Source of the DNA: Planctomycetes bacterium MalM25
GTDB taxonomy: Bacteria; Planctomycetota; Planctomycetia; Pirellulales; Lacipirellulaceae
DNA: 64,000 nucleotides
NCBI GenBank assembly: GCA_007745835.1
Contig: CP036424.1
Location: 1,635,001 to 1,699,000, forward strand
Reading direction: 5' to 3'
How positions within the stretch are numbered: position 1 is the first letter of the stretch; each line of letters starts with the position of its first letter. Under the pieces are notes generated by a model, which saw nothing but the letters and a program-made list of their open reading frames with translations, was not told the origin of the DNA and made no database searches. Shown here piece after piece: positions 62,271-64,000 of the stretch. The position numbers and the translations under genes are program-made.

Positions 62271-64000
62271 TCACTCCGCGTCGCGGCCGAAGACGCACAG
62301 GCACATGTCGTCCGATTGCGCGAAGCCGTCGACGAACTTGCGGACATCGTCCAGCACGTGCTTGCCGAGCTCTTCGACGCTCGTCGTCGGTTGGCCGACC
62401 TGGTCGAGCAGCCGTTCGATGCCGTAGAGGTCCTTATCGGAGTTCATCGCCTCGCTGAAGCCGTCCGTAAAGATCGTGAGCGACTCGCCGGGGCCCATGG
62501 TGAAGGTGGCCTGATCGAAATCGAACTCGTCGATCACGCCGATTGGCAGGCCGGTGATCTCCTCGTGGATCTCTTCGACCTTCCCCTCGGCGTGGCGGAG
62601 CATGGGGGGCATGTGGCCCGCATTGACCAGGGTGACCTCGTTGGTCGCCGGGTCGACGATCGTGAAGATCATCGTGACGAAGCGGTCGTCGAGGCCCTGC
62701 TCGGCGAAGGCGCGGTTCACGTAGTTCACGGCGCTGCCCAGGTCGGGTTCGGTCGCCAGGGCGAAGCGGACGTCGCTCGACAGCTTCGCCATGATGATCG
62801 CCGCAGCGACGCCCTTGCCGGCCACGTCGCCCAGGATGACCGCGAACCGGCCGTCCGGCAGGTTGATGTAGTCGTAGTAGTCGCCGCCGACCTGGCGGGC
62901 CGAGTCGTAGTAGTCGAAGAACCCGAAGCCGTTGGCGTTGGGGGGGCTCGAGGGGAGCAGCGCCCGTTGCATGCGGGTCGCCAGCTCGAGGTCGCGCTCC
63001 AGCGCTTGCTGGGCGACCATCTGGTCGTGCATCCGCGCGTTGTCGACCGCGACCGACGCCTGGCTCGCGACGGCCGCGAGCACCTCCAGGTCGTCGTCGG
63101 TGAACCGGCTCCGCTGGTTCAGCGTGTCGATCTGGATGACGCCGAGCGCCTCGCCCTCATTGTCGATCAGCGGGACGCACATCATCGAGCGGATCTGGAA
63201 CTGAGCGATCGACTCGGCCATGCCGAACCGCTCGTCGCTGGCGGCGTCGGCGGAGAGGATCGCCTTCTTGCCGTTCATCGCCTCCTCGACGATGGTGCGG
63301 CTGATCCGCGCGCCCTCCTCCATGTCGCCCCGGCGGGTCTTGGCGGCGACCGGCACGAGCGGCGCGTCGGGCTCGGGACGCATGACGACGAAGCCGCGGT
63401 CGGCTTGCGTGAAGACCTTGAAGAGGCTGTCGAGCAGCTTCGGGAGGACCTCGTCGATCGAGATCGCCCGGCCGAGGCCCTGCGAGATCTCCACCAGCGC
63501 GGCGAGCTTCACCTCGGGGTGGGCGGACATCGACCAGCCGCCGCCCGTGTCGCCGGCGCCGCTACCGCCGCCGGTGAGCTGGATGGTCGCCATGTAGTCG
63601 GAGGGGCCGTCGTCGTCCTCGGCGGCCTCTTCGGCCGTGTCATCGACCAGCTGGACGAGGCTCGACGCGCTCGACGTCGGGCGCCCTCCCAGGAGGGACG
63701 GTTTGCCCGCCGAATCGGGCGTCTCGAACGCGAATTCCTGATCGCAGATCACGATCCGGTCGCCCGGCGCGAGGGCCTGCGGGGCGGCGATCTTCTGGCC
63801 ATTGACGAACGTGCCGTTGCGGCTGCCCAGGTCCTCGATGAGGAACGTCTCGCCCTGGCGGACGACGCGGGCGTGCCGGCGGCTGACGGCGGCCACGTCG
63901 AGCGCCACCTCGCAATCGCCGCTGCGGCCGATCGTCGAGATCTCCGCTTCCAGCTGGAAACTGCGGTCCGGTTCGACACCGTTGACGATGCGTAACGTGG
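62271..64000 (-). CDS. FHA-GAF-PP2C (SpoIIE) phosphatase, 5' end beyond window
   Basis: Runs in frame to the right edge, so the N-terminus is outside. Visible part: an FHA domain (STIGRSGDCEV to DLGSRNGTFVNGQ), a GAF domain (ADRGFVVMRPE, MMCVPLIDNEGEALGVIQID) and a SpoIIE/PP2C phosphatase domain with GGDYYDY, ILGDVAGKG and FTDGFSEAMN acidic metal residues. Such proteins dephosphorylate anti-anti-sigma factors or answer kinase signals; FHA suggests binding to phosphothreonine, possibly linking to Ser/Thr kinases like that at 54190. Target unknown. Confidence 0.88.
   Translation of the reverse strand, partial: TLRIVNGVEPDRSFQLEAEISTIGRSGDCEVALDVAAVSRRHARVVRQGETFLIEDLGSRNGTFVNGQKIAAPQALAPGDRIVICDQEFAFETPDSAGKPSLLGGRPTSSASSLVQLVDDTAEEAAEDDDGPSDYMATIQLTGGGSGAGDTGGGWSMSAHPEVKLAALVEISQGLGRAISIDEVLPKLLDSLFKVFTQADRGFVVMRPEPDAPLVPVAAKTRRGDMEEGARISRTIVEEAMNGKKAILSADAASDERFGMAESIAQFQIRSMMCVPLIDNEGEALGVIQIDTLNQRSRFTDDDLEVLAAVASQASVAVDNARMHDQMVAQQALERDLELATRMQRALLPSSPPNANGFGFFDYYDSARQVGGDYYDYINLPDGRFAVILGDVAGKGVAAAIIMAKLSSDVRFALATEPDLGSAVNYVNRAFAEQGLDDRFVTMIFTIVDPATNEVTLVNAGHMPPMLRHAEGKVEEIHEEITGLPIGVIDEFDFDQATFTMGPGESLTIFTDGFSEAMNSDKDLYGIERLLDQVGQPTTSVEELGKHVLDDVRKFVDGFAQSDDMCLCVFGRDAE

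Noticed and set aside
62247-63995. 582-codon plus-strand frame opposite the FHA-GAF-PP2C gene
   Set aside because: Shadow; the minus strand encodes three recognisable domains.

Overview
The window is high-GC chromosomal DNA from a planctomycete, most likely the Pirellulales/Lacipirellulaceae group. Supporting signs are two proteins with PEP-CTERM tails, a giant secreted protein opening with the planctomycete LEPR-XLL motif (FEPLEDRRLLA), dockerin-like repeats beside PEP-CTERM, many SD-less starts, a Ser/Thr kinase with an N-terminal membrane domain, and many lineage-restricted hypotheticals. I see no rRNA, tRNA, CRISPR array, prophage or IS transposase. Dense spurious antisense reading frames come from the GC bias.

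Layout. 0-6.2 kb: tail of a fasciclin-domain gene and its strong terminator, then a tandem of two unrelated photolyases (class II CPD type and FeS-BCP/PhrB type), a 2-Cys peroxiredoxin, and folE-queD plus a DUF429 protein. 6.2-22.6 kb: an atypical sigma factor, two MerR/CarH-like paralogues, a PfkB kinase, a CheX-like protein, thpR, recA, a catalytically dead HtrA-like protein, thiC, a copper-binding lipoprotein, ppnP, an MFS carrier of LplT type and an acyltransferase-like membrane protein. A 156-bp palindrome sits exactly between two convergent stop codons. 22.6-27.5 kb: a 1197-residue LEPR-XLL protein with CBM, Calx-beta, PA14 and sugar-dehydrogenase modules, and a secreted gluzincin.

27.6-43.2 kb is an exopolysaccharide locus arranged divergently around about 33.0 kb. 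Leftward: deacetylase, flippase, GT4 glycosyltransferase, plsC, cdsA. Rightward: Wzz-like protein, O-antigen ligase/polymerase, WecG/TagA transferase, a sulfatase-fold protein without its catalytic cysteine, a very large secreted protein and a membrane protein. 43-51 kb holds a tRNA-dihydrouridine synthase, two csrA paralogues each behind a sigma-54-type promoter, a PEP-CTERM protein, a lipase-like lipoprotein, an M24 peptidase and a PHP phosphatase. 51-64 kb holds a Tat-exported gluzincin, two tandem small secreted paralogues ending in the same acidic tail, a membrane kinase, leuC-(retropepsin)-leuD, small hypotheticals, an MtnK-like kinase and an FHA-GAF-PP2C phosphatase that runs off the right edge.

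The most interesting signals are: the paired csrA genes with matching sigma-54 promoters and, for one, a GGA-loop hairpin that looks like an autoregulatory CsrA site; the CarH-like pair that keeps the light-sensor scaffold but has lost the cobalamin-ligand histidine; the palindromic element that supplies both flanking stop codons; the repeated GAACAC/GTGTTC half-sites before recA; and several pseudo-enzymes (HtrA-like, sulfatase-like).
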